Below, one piece after another: positions 29,082 to 37,858 of a stretch of DNA of 64,000 bases. The notes beneath the pieces are model-generated. The model worked only from the letters and a program-made list of their open reading frames with translations. It did not search any database and was not told the origin of the DNA. The DNA is from Winogradskyella vidalii (GTDB taxonomy: Bacteria > Bacteroidota > Bacteroidia > Flavobacteriales > Flavobacteriaceae), in contig NZ_JABFDG010000001.1 in NCBI RefSeq assembly GCF_013403955.1, positions 1,178,001-1,242,000 on the forward strand, read 5' to 3'. The position numbers and the translations under genes were made by a program. Each line of letters begins with the position of its first letter. Within the stretch, counting starts at the first letter, position 1.

Positions 29082-29813
29082 TTAAATCACTAAACCTTTT
29101 ACATCACTAATTTCTAAGCCAAACACCAATAATTTATGTAGGGTTGGTAATTTTGCGCCACTTTCTGTAATTGTCCAATCATCCCAAGTAGCTTCTAAAC
29201 CTTCAATAGGAATAATATCAACCCACATTTGAAAGCTCTTTGGTTTGCCTGTAGCATCTAAATGCCATAAATAAGAATCGCCAGGCGTGTTTCCTCCTGA
29301 GGTGTAGGTTATTAAAAGGGCTTCTTTTTGGTCTTCAGTTTTTACTAATCGGCGTTCAGTACCCTTGTCAAATACTTTATATGGTGCTACCAGCCAAAAT
29401 GAATCATTATTAAAATACTTTTCAGCTTTATGAATATAATCGTGTTTTTCTATGCCATTGTAAGCTTGCTCAGCAACAAAAACTTTAGAATTATCATGGT
29501 TTACAAAGTCTAATATAACCGTAAAATGATTCCAGGAGACTTCACAGGTATTATCTGACTTATACCATTTGTAATGGTGTTTATTATTGAAGGTCCACTC
29601 TAAATAATTGGTGTTAAGATAGGCGGTTTGATCTAAAGCATCAAGCATTTTTGTTGCTAGCTGATCAGCTGCAGCACCTTGTTGTCCTGTCGGTAAGTCT
29701 TCATTGTATTTAAAATATAAAAACGCATAGAGAAGGAGTGAAGGTAAGGTGAAAAATATAACGACACTACCTATGACTTTTAGTGTTTTATTCAGTAGGG
29801 ATGATTTAGCCAC
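29082..29813 (-). CDS. Membrane-anchored hypothetical protein
   Basis: 243-residue protein with one N-terminal membrane helix (residues about 12-33) and a soluble, beta-rich exported part rich in Trp (YLEWTFNNKHHYKWY, SWNHFTVILDF, DSYLWHLD, TWDDWTI). The start codon is GTG at 29813; no ATG suits the membrane anchor. A -7 box TACCTTTG lies at 29836-29843 on the minus strand. No family recognised. Confidence 0.65.
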   Translation of the reverse strand: MAKSSLLNKTLKVIGSVVIFFTLPSLLLYAFLYFKYNEDLPTGQQGAAADQLATKMLDALDQTAYLNTNYLEWTFNNKHHYKWYKSDNTCEVSWNHFTVILDFVNHDNSKVFVAEQAYNGIEKHDYIHKAEKYFNNDSFWLVAPYKVFDKGTERRLVKTEDQKEALLITYTSGGNTPGDSYLWHLDATGKPKSFQMWVDIIPIEGLEATWDDWTITESGAKLPTLHKLLVFGLEISDVKGLVI

Positions 29814-29883
29814 GAGTTAATCAATTATTTATTTTCAAAGGTAATCAAGATGACGTTAATTATAAAAGTATTTTTAATAAATA

Positions 29884-30486
29884 CTAAGTGGAAAATTGTT
29901 GTTCTATTTCGATTCGTTTTGTTGCACTAAAATCCATTAATTCTTGAAAAAACGCAGTAAAATCGTTTTCAAAAGCGTCGTAATGTAGTTTGAGTTCTCT
30001 AGTGGCTTTATTCATTTTAGAGCGCCCTTTAGTTCTGTTATTCATACCGTTTAAAACCAGTTGAATTCCCTCAATTTTGGCATAGCTAAGCAACCAATTT
30101 CCTTTAATCATAATAGGTGTTAGTTCTTGAAAACGAGGAGGTAAAAGAGCAATGTTTTCGGTTAGACTTTTATAGAAATTGGCAACATACAATTCAAGAG
30201 CAATATTAGAGTATGAGGTCCAATTTTTGGCTAAAAAATGATCAAAGAAAATATCTACAATTACACCACTGTAATGACTATAGCCTTTGTGAAGACGCTT
30301 AGTGCATTGTCTAAATAGGGGATGTGCATCCGTAAAGGTATCTATTTGGCGGTGTAAAAGTATGCCTTTCTGAATTTCGGAAGGGTATAATTTATACTTG
30401 TTGCCTCTTACACCATCGGCTACAAAGTTACCGATTGTAATCATTTTATGGTCTCCAGAGAGGTAGATGTGGGCGAGATAATTCAT
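29884..30486 (-). CDS. acpH: ACP phosphodiesterase (AcpH/DUF479 family)
   Basis: 200-residue HD-like hydrolase that removes 4'-phosphopantetheine from acyl carrier protein. The family marks are MNYLAHIYLS at the N-terminus, GNFVADGVRG, GILLHRQIDTFTDAHP and GVIVDIFFDHFLAKNW, giving the metal-binding His/Asp set. Length matches E. coli AcpH (about 193). Divergent from glmM, 80 bp apart. Confidence 0.88.
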   Translation of the reverse strand: MNYLAHIYLSGDHKMITIGNFVADGVRGNKYKLYPSEIQKGILLHRQIDTFTDAHPLFRQCTKRLHKGYSHYSGVIVDIFFDHFLAKNWTSYSNIALELYVANFYKSLTENIALLPPRFQELTPIMIKGNWLLSYAKIEGIQLVLNGMNNRTKGRSKMNKATRELKLHYDAFENDFTAFFQELMDFSATKRIEIEQQFST

Positions 30487-30541
30487 AAGTCGAATTTACA
30501 AATTCATAATCACAAAATAGTTAAAAACGGGATATCTATTT

Positions 30542-30549
30542 TATATTTG
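30542..30549 (+). promoter_or_regulatory. Promoter -7 element of glmM
   Basis: TATATTTG fits TAnnTTTG and lies 17 bp before the ATG. Confidence 0.65.
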
Positions 30550-30566
30550 CTAAAAAAGAAATAGAC

Positions 30567-31955
30567 ATGACTTTAATAAAATCAATTTCAGGAATTAGAG
30601 GTACCATCGGTGGGCCAGTAGATGAGAATTTAACCCCTATAGATGCGGTTAAATTTGCAGCAGCTTATGGCACTTGGCTAAAAACACAGCGTAATAAAGA
30701 TACTTATAGAGTCGTTGTTGGACGTGATGCGCGTATTTCTGGAGAAATGATCCAGAATTTAGTAATGAATACCTTAGTTGGTCTCGGCATTCATGTGATT
30801 GATTTAGGTTTGTCTACCACACCAACCGTTGAAATAGCTGTGCCGATGGAGCATGCCGATGGTGGGATAATTCTAACCGCAAGTCATAATCCAAAACAGT
30901 GGAATGCTTTAAAACTTTTAAATGCTAAAGGTGAATTTTTAAATGGTGCCGAAGGTCAGAAAATATTAGAGATTGCAGATTCAAACACAATGAATTTTGC
31001 TGAGGTTGATGACTTAGGAAAAATTACCGTTAACGATGCTTATATCGATTTACATATTGACGAAGTATTAAACTTACCGTTGGTGAATAAGAAAGCTATT
31101 GAAGCTGCTAATTTTAAAGTGGTTGTAGATGGTGTAAATTCTATAGGTGGTATTGCTATTCCTTTATTATTAGAGCGTTTAGGCGTTGAGCCCGTAAAAT
31201 TGTATTGTGATCCTACAGGACATTTTCCGCATAATCCAGAACCTTTAAAAGAACATTTAGGCGACTTAGCTAAAGCAGTTGTAAAAGAACGTGCCGATTT
31301 TGGTATCGTTGTTGATCCCGATGTGGATCGCTTAGCTTTTATGGATGAAACGGGTGAGATGTTTGGTGAAGAATATACCTTAGTGGCTTGTGCAGATTAT
31401 GTGTTGAGTAAAAATCCGGGTAATACCGTGAGCAATATGAGTTCTACACGTGCCTTACGTGATGTCACTGAAAAATACGGCGGTACTTATGAAGCTAGTG
31501 CTGTTGGTGAAGTGAATGTGGTGACTTTAATGAAGAAAAATAACGTGGTTATTGGTGGTGAAGGTAATGGTGGTATTATTTATCCTGAATCACATTACGG
31601 CCGTGATGCCTTAGTTGGTGTGGCGTTGTTTTTAAGCTTGTTGGCTGAAAGAGAAATGAAGGTAAGTGAACTTAGAGCGAGTTACCCTAACTACTTTATG
31701 AGCAAGAAAAAAATTCAGCTAACACCAGAATTAGATGTTGATGGTATTTTAAAAACAATGGAAGCTAATTATAGTCATGAAAATTTAACAACTATTGATG
31801 GCGTTAAAATTGATTTTGCGGACAGTTGGGTACATCTACGTAAGAGTAATACCGAGCCTATCATTAGAATTTACACGGAAGCCCCTTCACAAGACGCTGC
31901 AGATACTTTAGCTGATCGATTTATTGCAGAAATTAAAGCAATTGCTAATATTTAG
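30567..31955 (+). CDS. glmM: Phosphoglucosamine mutase
   Basis: 462-residue phosphohexomutase that converts glucosamine-6-phosphate to glucosamine-1-phosphate for UDP-GlcNAc synthesis. Key motifs are SGIRGTIGG at the N-terminus, the phosphoserine loop LTASHNPKQWNALK, the Mg-binding DPDVDRLAFMDE, the sugar loop GGEGNGGIIYPESHYGRDA, and the phosphate-binding RKSNTEPIIRIYTEA near the end. The Bacteroidota type is slightly longer than the E. coli enzyme and is annotated as GlmM or phosphoglucomutase/phosphomannomutase. Its own promoter precedes it. Confidence 0.9.
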   Translation: MTLIKSISGIRGTIGGPVDENLTPIDAVKFAAAYGTWLKTQRNKDTYRVVVGRDARISGEMIQNLVMNTLVGLGIHVIDLGLSTTPTVEIAVPMEHADGGIILTASHNPKQWNALKLLNAKGEFLNGAEGQKILEIADSNTMNFAEVDDLGKITVNDAYIDLHIDEVLNLPLVNKKAIEAANFKVVVDGVNSIGGIAIPLLLERLGVEPVKLYCDPTGHFPHNPEPLKEHLGDLAKAVVKERADFGIVVDPDVDRLAFMDETGEMFGEEYTLVACADYVLSKNPGNTVSNMSSTRALRDVTEKYGGTYEASAVGEVNVVTLMKKNNVVIGGEGNGGIIYPESHYGRDALVGVALFLSLLAEREMKVSELRASYPNYFMSKKKIQLTPELDVDGILKTMEANYSHENLTTIDGVKIDFADSWVHLRKSNTEPIIRIYTEAPSQDAADTLADRFIAEIKAIANI

Positions 31956-32014
31956 AATTTTATTTTGAATATTGAACGCTTTACTAAATCGAGTTAGACG
32001 AATGATATTTTTCG

Positions 32015-32022
32015 TAAATTTG
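32015..32022 (+). promoter_or_regulatory. Promoter -7 element of the toxin-antitoxin operon
   Basis: TAAATTTG fits TAnnTTTG, 17 bp before the antitoxin ATG. A TTAG about 18 bp upstream may be the -33 part. Confidence 0.55.
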
Positions 32023-32039
32023 TATTTAAAGATTTTATA

Positions 32040-32258
32040 ATGGACATTCAAACAACAAAACTAGAATTACTTAAAACTATTTTGGAGAATGAAAATTCCG
32101 AATTTATCCAACGTGTTGCTGATTTCGTAAAAAAAGAGAAAGCTGACTTTTGGAATGAATTAAGCTTATCTGAACAAAAAGAAATAAAAAAAGGAATTGA
32201 GGATTTAGATAAAGGAAAAAGAGTGTCTTATGAGTCTTTCTTAAAGAAGATTTCGTAG
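32040..32258 (+). CDS. Antitoxin of a ParE/RelE-type module
   Basis: 72-residue helical, charged protein: KLELLKTILENENSEFIQRV at the N-terminus and EIKKGIEDLDKGKRVSYESFLKKIS at the end. The tail motif GIxDLxxGKxxxYExFxKKI is common in antitoxins that pair with RelE/ParE toxins in Bacteroidota and Cyanobacteria; the C-terminal part wraps the toxin. The toxin gene begins 3 bp after its stop, so the two are translated from one transcript. The antitoxin is normally also the repressor of its own promoter. Confidence 0.8.
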   Translation: MDIQTTKLELLKTILENENSEFIQRVADFVKKEKADFWNELSLSEQKEIKKGIEDLDKGKRVSYESFLKKIS

Positions 32259-32261
32259 GTA

Positions 32262-32567
32262 ATGAAAGTGTTCTTATCTGAACTTGCCGAATCAAAACTT
32301 TTAAAACTTTCTCAATATCTACTAGAACATTGGAGTTTAAGAACTGGAGATGAATTCATTTCAAAACTGACTAAAAAAATTGAACAAATAGCTCATCAAC
32401 CAGAGCGTTGTCCTAAATCATCAGAATTTGAAAATCTTTACAAATGTGTTGTATCTAAACAAACGACATTATATTACAGAATTCAATTGGATAAAAAGGA
32501 AATTGAAATAATTACAATTTTTGACACAAGACAACATTCTGATAAATTAAAAAAAGACTTTAATTGA
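32262..32567 (+). CDS. RelE/ParE family toxin
   Basis: 101-residue small basic protein with the RelE/ParE fold. It starts MKVFLSELAESKLLKLSQYL, has HWSLRTGDEFISKLTKKIEQI then HQPERCPKS, and a beta sheet with KCVVSKQTTLYYRI and IEIITIFDTRQHSDKL. The terminal DTRQ(H/D)P-like motif is typical. Such toxins cleave mRNA at ribosomes (RelE) or block gyrase (ParE); the sequence does not decide which. It completes the pair with the antitoxin 3 bp upstream. Confidence 0.85.
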   Translation: MKVFLSELAESKLLKLSQYLLEHWSLRTGDEFISKLTKKIEQIAHQPERCPKSSEFENLYKCVVSKQTTLYYRIQLDKKEIEIITIFDTRQHSDKLKKDFN

Positions 32568-32642
32568 ACGTACGAAAACGGTATGTGAATTATGGGTTTT
32601 TAGTTCACTTACATTTTTGATAGATTGATATATATTGACCAT

Positions 32643-34151
32643 ATGGCTATGATTACAGAAACAAATACTACAGAAACTACCGAATTAGAAAACTATTTCA
32701 ACCAGTTTAGACAACATATAGTAGGTCAAAATCAAACTTTTGTGTCTCCTTATGGAAAGCAAAAAATCATCTATACCGACTGGACGGCTTCAGGGCGTTT
32801 ATACCGACCAATTGAAGAAAAATTAATGAATGATTTTGGACCTTTTGTTGCTAATACGCATACAGAAACCACGGTTTCAGGGACGGCAATGACCAAAGCT
32901 TATCATAAAGCAAAACATATTATTAAAGATCATGTTAATGCTAATGATGATGATATTCTTATTGTTTCTGGTAATGGAATGACAGGCGTGGTCAATAAAT
33001 TTCAAAGGATTTTAGGTATTAAGATTCCTGAAAATTTAAAAGCATTTACAACAATTCCAGATGAAATGCGCCCTGTGGTTTTTATCTCTCATATGGAACA
33101 CCATTCTAATCAGACCACTTGGTTAGAAACCATTGCCAAAGTTGAGGTGGTGCCACCAAATGAAGACGGTTTATTCAGCTTAAAAAATTTAGAAAAATTA
33201 TTAGACCAATATAAAGACTACACGCTTAAAATTGCTTCTGTTGTTGGGGGGTCTAACGTTACAGGCATCCAAGTGCCGCACCATGATGTGGCGAGATTAA
33301 TGCATCAACATGGCGGCGTATGTTTTGTAGATTTTGCTTGCTCAGCGCCTTATGTAACTATGGATATGCACCCTAAAGATGACGCCGAACAATTAGATGC
33401 TATTTTCTTTTCGCCTCATAAATTCTTAGGTGGACCTGGTACTTCAGGTGTGTTGGTTTTTAATAAGAAATTGTACAAAAATATGGTGCCCGATTGTCCT
33501 GGAGGTGGAACTGTGAGTTGGACAAATCCTTGGGGCGAACATAAATATATCGATAATATTGAAGACCGTGAAGATGGTGGTACACCTGGATTTCTTCAAA
33601 CCATAAAAACCGCACTTTCTATTCGTTTAAAAGCGCAAATGGGGGTGAATAATATGTTGCAACGCGAACACGAATTGGTTGATATTATTTTTGAAAAACT
33701 AAATGATATTCCAAATATCAACATTCTAGCAGGGCAGCATAAAGAGCGATTAGGGGTGATTTCTTTCTATATTGACGATTTGCATTTTAACCTAGCTGTA
33801 AAGTTGTTGAATGATAAATTTGGCGTGCAAACACGAGGGGGCTGTAGTTGTGCAGGAACTTATGGTCATTTTTTATTACATGTGGATCAGCAGATGTCTC
33901 ACGAGCTAACAAATGAAATTTCAATTGGTGATTTAATCCGAAAACCAGGTTGGATTAGGATGTCTATTCATCCAACAACTACAAATGCTGAGATTACATA
34001 TGTGTGCGATAGTATTATAGATTTAGCTGAAAATCATTCAACTTGGGCAAAAGATTATGAGTACTCTAAATGTAACAATGAGTTTATTCACAAATCACTT
34101 TTAGAAAATGATGCTTCAGGACCCGATGTAGATACTTGGTTTGAGATGTAA
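32643..34151 (+). CDS. Class V aminotransferase fold PLP-dependent enzyme
   Basis: 502-residue enzyme of the cysteine-desulfurase/class V group. Marks: IYTDWTASGRLYRPIE near the N-terminus, HTETTVSGTAMT, VFISHMEHHSNQTTW, VDFACSAPYVTMDM (PLP-binding Asp), and the Schiff-base lysine in FFSPHKFLGGPGTSGVLVF. Near the C-terminus RGGCSCAGTYGH provides a Cys loop in the position of the desulfurase active cysteine. It is longer than SufS and lacks a suf context, so it may be a desulfurase-like or selenocysteine-lyase-like enzyme of unknown substrate. ATG at 32643 preferred over a TTG at 32625. Confidence 0.85.
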   Translation: MAMITETNTTETTELENYFNQFRQHIVGQNQTFVSPYGKQKIIYTDWTASGRLYRPIEEKLMNDFGPFVANTHTETTVSGTAMTKAYHKAKHIIKDHVNANDDDILIVSGNGMTGVVNKFQRILGIKIPENLKAFTTIPDEMRPVVFISHMEHHSNQTTWLETIAKVEVVPPNEDGLFSLKNLEKLLDQYKDYTLKIASVVGGSNVTGIQVPHHDVARLMHQHGGVCFVDFACSAPYVTMDMHPKDDAEQLDAIFFSPHKFLGGPGTSGVLVFNKKLYKNMVPDCPGGGTVSWTNPWGEHKYIDNIEDREDGGTPGFLQTIKTALSIRLKAQMGVNNMLQREHELVDIIFEKLNDIPNINILAGQHKERLGVISFYIDDLHFNLAVKLLNDKFGVQTRGGCSCAGTYGHFLLHVDQQMSHELTNEISIGDLIRKPGWIRMSIHPTTTNAEITYVCDSIIDLAENHSTWAKDYEYSKCNNEFIHKSLLENDASGPDVDTWFEM

Positions 34152-34207
34152 CAGTTTCGAGATTGAACGCCTTTCCTTTTTGCGAGTTTAGAGCTAGCAA
34201 AAGTTTA

Positions 34208-35098
34208 TTATTTAAACTCAGGAGGTACTTTATCTCTGTGTTTCCAGCGTTTATGTGTCCATAAGTAATATTGTGGTGCTTCTAAAATCTGTTCTTCAAC
34301 CAGTTTAAAAAACAAATCAGTTATTTCATAGTCTTTGTATTCTTTAGGATGTTCTGTGATGGTTTTAAAGGTGGTTTCGTAGTAACCACGTTTAATACGT
34401 TTTACACTAAAAAAAACGACAGCCATGTCTAATTTTTTTGCTAATATTTCGGCGCCAGTGTACATTGGGACTTTAATGCCCATGAAGTCATTCCAATGAA
34501 AAGCTTTATGTACTTTAGGCGATTGGTCCGAAACAAAACCATTAATAGTTAATTCACCTTTTCTTTTACTTTTTAGTAAGACATTAAAAGTTTCCTTTGT
34601 TGTAATCAGGTGAGAATTGTATTTGGCTCTAATGCGTTTTACTAATTTATCAAAATGTTTGTTTGCTAAGCGCTTGTAAACGGCATAGCCTTTATGTTTT
34701 ACATGTTTTTGTAAGATAAATATCCATTCCCAACTGCCATAGTGGGCACACATTAATATAATGCTACGTTGTTTTTTTTCTAGATCATTAATTAAATCCA
34801 CATTAGTAAACTTAAAACGTTTGTTCATTTGCGCTTCAGAAATGGTTAAAGACTTAATCGCTTCAACCATCATATCACAAAAGTGATGATAGAATTTCCC
34901 TGTAATTTCAGAGATTTCTTTTTCAGATTTTTCAGGAAAAACTAATCTTAAATTTTCTTTTACAGTTTTTTTTCTATAACCAAAAATTCGGTACATAAAA
35001 ACATAAATCAGATCAGAAAAACCATAAAGAATTCTAAACGGTAAAATTGAAATTAACCAAAGAATTGGGTAAATTAAAATATAGGCAATAAGTTGCAT
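34208..35098 (-). CDS. LpxL/HtrB-like lysophospholipid (lipid A) acyltransferase
   Basis: 296-residue inner-membrane acyltransferase of the LpxL/HtrB family that adds late acyl chains to Kdo-lipid A or related lipids. An N-terminal membrane helix (MQLIAYILIYPILWLISIL) is followed by TVKENLRLVFPEKSEKE, the catalytic HYGSWEW motif (HX4D/E type) near residue 120, FVSDQSPK and VFFSVKRI. The ATG at 35098 is preferred; an upstream frame to 35215 would overlap the divergent rhomboid gene and its promoter. Outer-membrane biogenesis role expected. Confidence 0.88.
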   Translation of the reverse strand: MQLIAYILIYPILWLISILPFRILYGFSDLIYVFMYRIFGYRKKTVKENLRLVFPEKSEKEISEITGKFYHHFCDMMVEAIKSLTISEAQMNKRFKFTNVDLINDLEKKQRSIILMCAHYGSWEWIFILQKHVKHKGYAVYKRLANKHFDKLVKRIRAKYNSHLITTKETFNVLLKSKRKGELTINGFVSDQSPKVHKAFHWNDFMGIKVPMYTGAEILAKKLDMAVVFFSVKRIKRGYYETTFKTITEHPKEYKDYEITDLFFKLVEEQILEAPQYYLWTHKRWKHRDKVPPEFK

Positions 35099-35108
35099 TA
35101 AAGTATGA

Positions 35109-35137
35109 TTGCATTTGAGCACAAATATATATATTTG
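35109..35137 (+). promoter_or_regulatory. Promoter of the rhomboid gene
   Basis: TTG (35109-35111), an 18-bp spacer and TATATTTG (35130-35137) match the Bacteroidota -33/-7 pattern, 19 bp before the ATG. Confidence 0.65.
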
Positions 35138-35156
35138 ATTTATAAGATTAGGGTTT

Positions 35157-35816
35157 ATGAACAATTTAGGTATAAGTATAGTTACCATAGTGATTATTGC
35201 AGCTAACGTTATCATATCTTTTAAAGGGTTTGATGATCGCGGTTTTTTTGAAAAATTTAAATTTAATGTAGGAAGTATTAGGGGAGGTGATCAAATTAGA
35301 ATGCTGAGTTCTGGATTTCTTCATGCTGATATAACGCACTTACTATTTAATATGTTTACCCTTTACTTTTTTGCAGATGTGGTTATTATGCAATTGGGGT
35401 CATTTAATTTTATAGTAATTTATCTAGGCAGCCTAATATTTGGGAATTTACTGTCGCTCTATTTCCATAAGGATGAATATTGGTATAGTGCCATAGGTGC
35501 TAGTGGTGCTGTAACAGGTGTTTTATATTCAGCGATACTCTTACAGCCAGGGATGAGTTTATATATGTTTTTTGTTCCTATACCGATTCCTGGATATATA
35601 TTCGGTATTGGTTATTTATTGTATTCCATTTATGGTATGAAAAAGAGAATAGGCAACATTGGTCACGACGCCCATTTTGGTGGTGCCATTGGAGGTTATG
35701 TTGTTACACTAATATTAATGCCGAGGTTGTTTATAACCGACTTAGGTCATATTGGTTTGTTGGCGATACCCATTATTATTCTTTTTGTACTCTATAAGAT
35801 GGGAAAGTTGAATTAA
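35157..35816 (+). CDS. Rhomboid family intramembrane serine protease
   Basis: 219-residue membrane protease with six hydrophobic helices. All catalytic marks are present: HADITHLLFNMF in TM2 (oxyanion His and Asn), the active-site Ser in IGASGAVTGV (GxSG, TM4) and the catalytic His in HDAHFGGAIGGY (TM6). It should cut transmembrane segments of other proteins. The N-terminus is cytosolic and short. Divergent from the LpxL-like gene. Confidence 0.93.
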   Translation: MNNLGISIVTIVIIAANVIISFKGFDDRGFFEKFKFNVGSIRGGDQIRMLSSGFLHADITHLLFNMFTLYFFADVVIMQLGSFNFIVIYLGSLIFGNLLSLYFHKDEYWYSAIGASGAVTGVLYSAILLQPGMSLYMFFVPIPIPGYIFGIGYLLYSIYGMKKRIGNIGHDAHFGGAIGGYVVTLILMPRLFITDLGHIGLLAIPIIILFVLYKMGKLN

Positions 35817-35921
35817 GTTTTACTTTCTCATAACTATTTATAGGGTGGGAAGGCATGATATAAGTCATGTTTTTAAACCGTTGATGATTTTATATTCGTA
35901 GCTTATTTAATTTTTAAAAAA

Positions 35922-37730
35922 ATGGCTATACATCATTCTCCTCATAACTTTCATATTCCTGTCATGGGATTAGCTTATACGATAGACAGTCCAATTCGTG
36001 TGGCACAATATGGTATTTCGTCAGTAATATCTATTATAGACGATGAGCTTATTGAAAAAATGAATGCATTCTACAGTGAAAAATTTGATCTACCGTATCA
36101 AGAAATTTCAAAGAAAGCTCATGATTATCGTGCAGAACGCATTACATCTTATTTGAACTTAGCAGATACTATTGTAAAAGAAAAATTTTCAAAATTTAAA
36201 ACGGAATTATCTGAGAGCAAATTGGCTTTAGAAAATTTTATCTCAAGCCTACCTAATTCATCTGATTTTAAAGCAGGACTTTCTAATCTGTTACATGAAG
36301 GTACTGCTTTTAAGGATTCAATTAAGGACTATCTTGAAACGCATTTTAAGCCTGGTAATATTGATGTCAACATTATGACCAAAGTTGATAAAGATAATTT
36401 TGAAAAAGGGGAACAACTACCAACAGAATTTAATGATGCGCATGCATCGCTTAGAGGTTTTGCAAATAGTAATTTGAGTTCTTCGGTTGTACTTTCTGCA
36501 GGAATGAATCCAAGATTATACAGTTACTTTGAGAATTTTAAAGATTTCTTTCCTGATGAAAATGGTGAATTAAAAAAGAAAATTATCTTAAAGGTTAGCG
36601 ATTACCGCTCGGCAATTATACAAGGTAAATTTTTAGCCAAAAAAGGACTTTGGGTTTCAGAATATCGAATAGAATCAGGATTAAACTGTGGCGGTCATGC
36701 TTTTGCTACCGAAGGCTTTTTATTAGGACCAATTTTAGAAGAATTTAAAACTAAAAAAACAGAACTGATTCAAGATACTTTTGAGGTTTATAAAAAGGGA
36801 TTAGCACAAAAGGAATTAGCTATTCCTGAACAGCCTTTAGCGTTAAAAATCACGGTTCAAGGGGGTGTTGGTACAGCTGATGAGCAAGCATTTTTACTTG
36901 ATAACTATCAAGTAGATTCCGTTGGTTGGGGAACCCCTTTCTTATTAGTGTCAGAAGCTACTTCTGTTGATAAGCAAACCAGAGATTTATTGGTAAGCGC
37001 TAAAGAAAGTGATTTTTATTTAAGTGGAATTTCGCCTTTAGGTGTCCCGTTTAATGCTATAAAAGGAACGTCTAATGAGTTTCATAAACAAAAACGAATT
37101 GATAATAATAAAGCGGGTAGTTCTTGTCCGAAGAAATTATTGGCATTGAGTAAAGAATTTGGAGCAGAAGGAGTTTGTACGGCTTCTAAGAAATACCAAG
37201 ATGTAAAACTGAAAGAATTAGAAGCTAAAAGAGCAGACCTTTCTTCAGAAATTTATAAAAACGCTAAAGCTAAAATTACCGAAAAAGCATGTCTTTGCGT
37301 TGGTTTGGCAAATGCCTCATATTTAGAGAATGATATTGCTATAAAAGGGCAGGAGCAAGGTGTTGTGATTTGTCCAGGGCCTAATATGGCATATTTTGAT
37401 AAAGAGGTCTCGTTATTTCAAATGATGCAACATATCAATGGGAATGCGTCCGTGATTTCTAATGACAATCGACCAAACATGTTTGTAAAAGAATTAAAAA
37501 TGTATGTGGACTATTTAAAAAATGAAATAGACACCTTTTCAGAAGGTCTTTCAGCTAAACAAATAAAGAAATGGACGGCATTTAAGAGCCACCTTTTCGA
37601 TGGTATTGCCTATTATAAAGGTTTATTTGCAACCTCTCTTTCTTCAGAATATAGTACAATACAACAGGAGCTTCAACATTATAAAAACGAATTAATAGCG
37701 GTAAAAATACCTGAGTTAGAATTGGTTTAG
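35922..37730 (+). CDS. Uncharacterised 602-residue protein with flavoprotein-like and Cys motifs
   Basis: Cytosolic protein with no signal peptide. The middle carries VQGGVGTADEQAFLLDNYQVDSVGWGTPFLL (about residues 306-336), resembling the phosphate/FMN-binding strand pair of TIM-barrel flavoproteins such as glutamate synthase or nitronate monooxygenase. Seven cysteines sit in short conserved-looking motifs: NCGGHAF, SSCPKKL, GVCTASKKY, KACLCVGLAN and VICPGPNM, suggesting a metal or Fe-S site. The N-terminal quarter and tail are helical. I do not recognise a named family. Monocistronic with a strong terminator. Confidence 0.6.
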   Translation: MAIHHSPHNFHIPVMGLAYTIDSPIRVAQYGISSVISIIDDELIEKMNAFYSEKFDLPYQEISKKAHDYRAERITSYLNLADTIVKEKFSKFKTELSESKLALENFISSLPNSSDFKAGLSNLLHEGTAFKDSIKDYLETHFKPGNIDVNIMTKVDKDNFEKGEQLPTEFNDAHASLRGFANSNLSSSVVLSAGMNPRLYSYFENFKDFFPDENGELKKKIILKVSDYRSAIIQGKFLAKKGLWVSEYRIESGLNCGGHAFATEGFLLGPILEEFKTKKTELIQDTFEVYKKGLAQKELAIPEQPLALKITVQGGVGTADEQAFLLDNYQVDSVGWGTPFLLVSEATSVDKQTRDLLVSAKESDFYLSGISPLGVPFNAIKGTSNEFHKQKRIDNNKAGSSCPKKLLALSKEFGAEGVCTASKKYQDVKLKELEAKRADLSSEIYKNAKAKITEKACLCVGLANASYLENDIAIKGQEQGVVICPGPNMAYFDKEVSLFQMMQHINGNASVISNDNRPNMFVKELKMYVDYLKNEIDTFSEGLSAKQIKKWTAFKSHLFDGIAYYKGLFATSLSSEYSTIQQELQHYKNELIAVKIPELELV

Positions 37731-37752
37731 AAATTAAAGTTTTACAAATGTA

Positions 37753-37783
37753 AAAGAGGCTATCTGAAATAGATAGCCTCTTT
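37753..37783 (+). terminator. Intrinsic terminator after the 602-residue protein gene
   Basis: 13-bp stem AAAGAGGCTATCT / AGATAGCCTCTTT with a 5-nt loop, followed by GTGTTTTTAT; it starts 22 bp past the stop codon. Confidence 0.85.
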
Positions 37784-37858
37784 GTGTTTTTATAAAGCTG
37801 TTTAATTATTCTATTAGGAATCTTTTAAACAGGAAACGAATGTCGTGAATTAATAAAA

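Noticed and set aside
34208..35215. Longer start of the LpxL-like gene at 35215
   Set aside because: The extension would cover the promoter and first codons of the divergent rhomboid gene; the family start with its membrane helix is at 35098.
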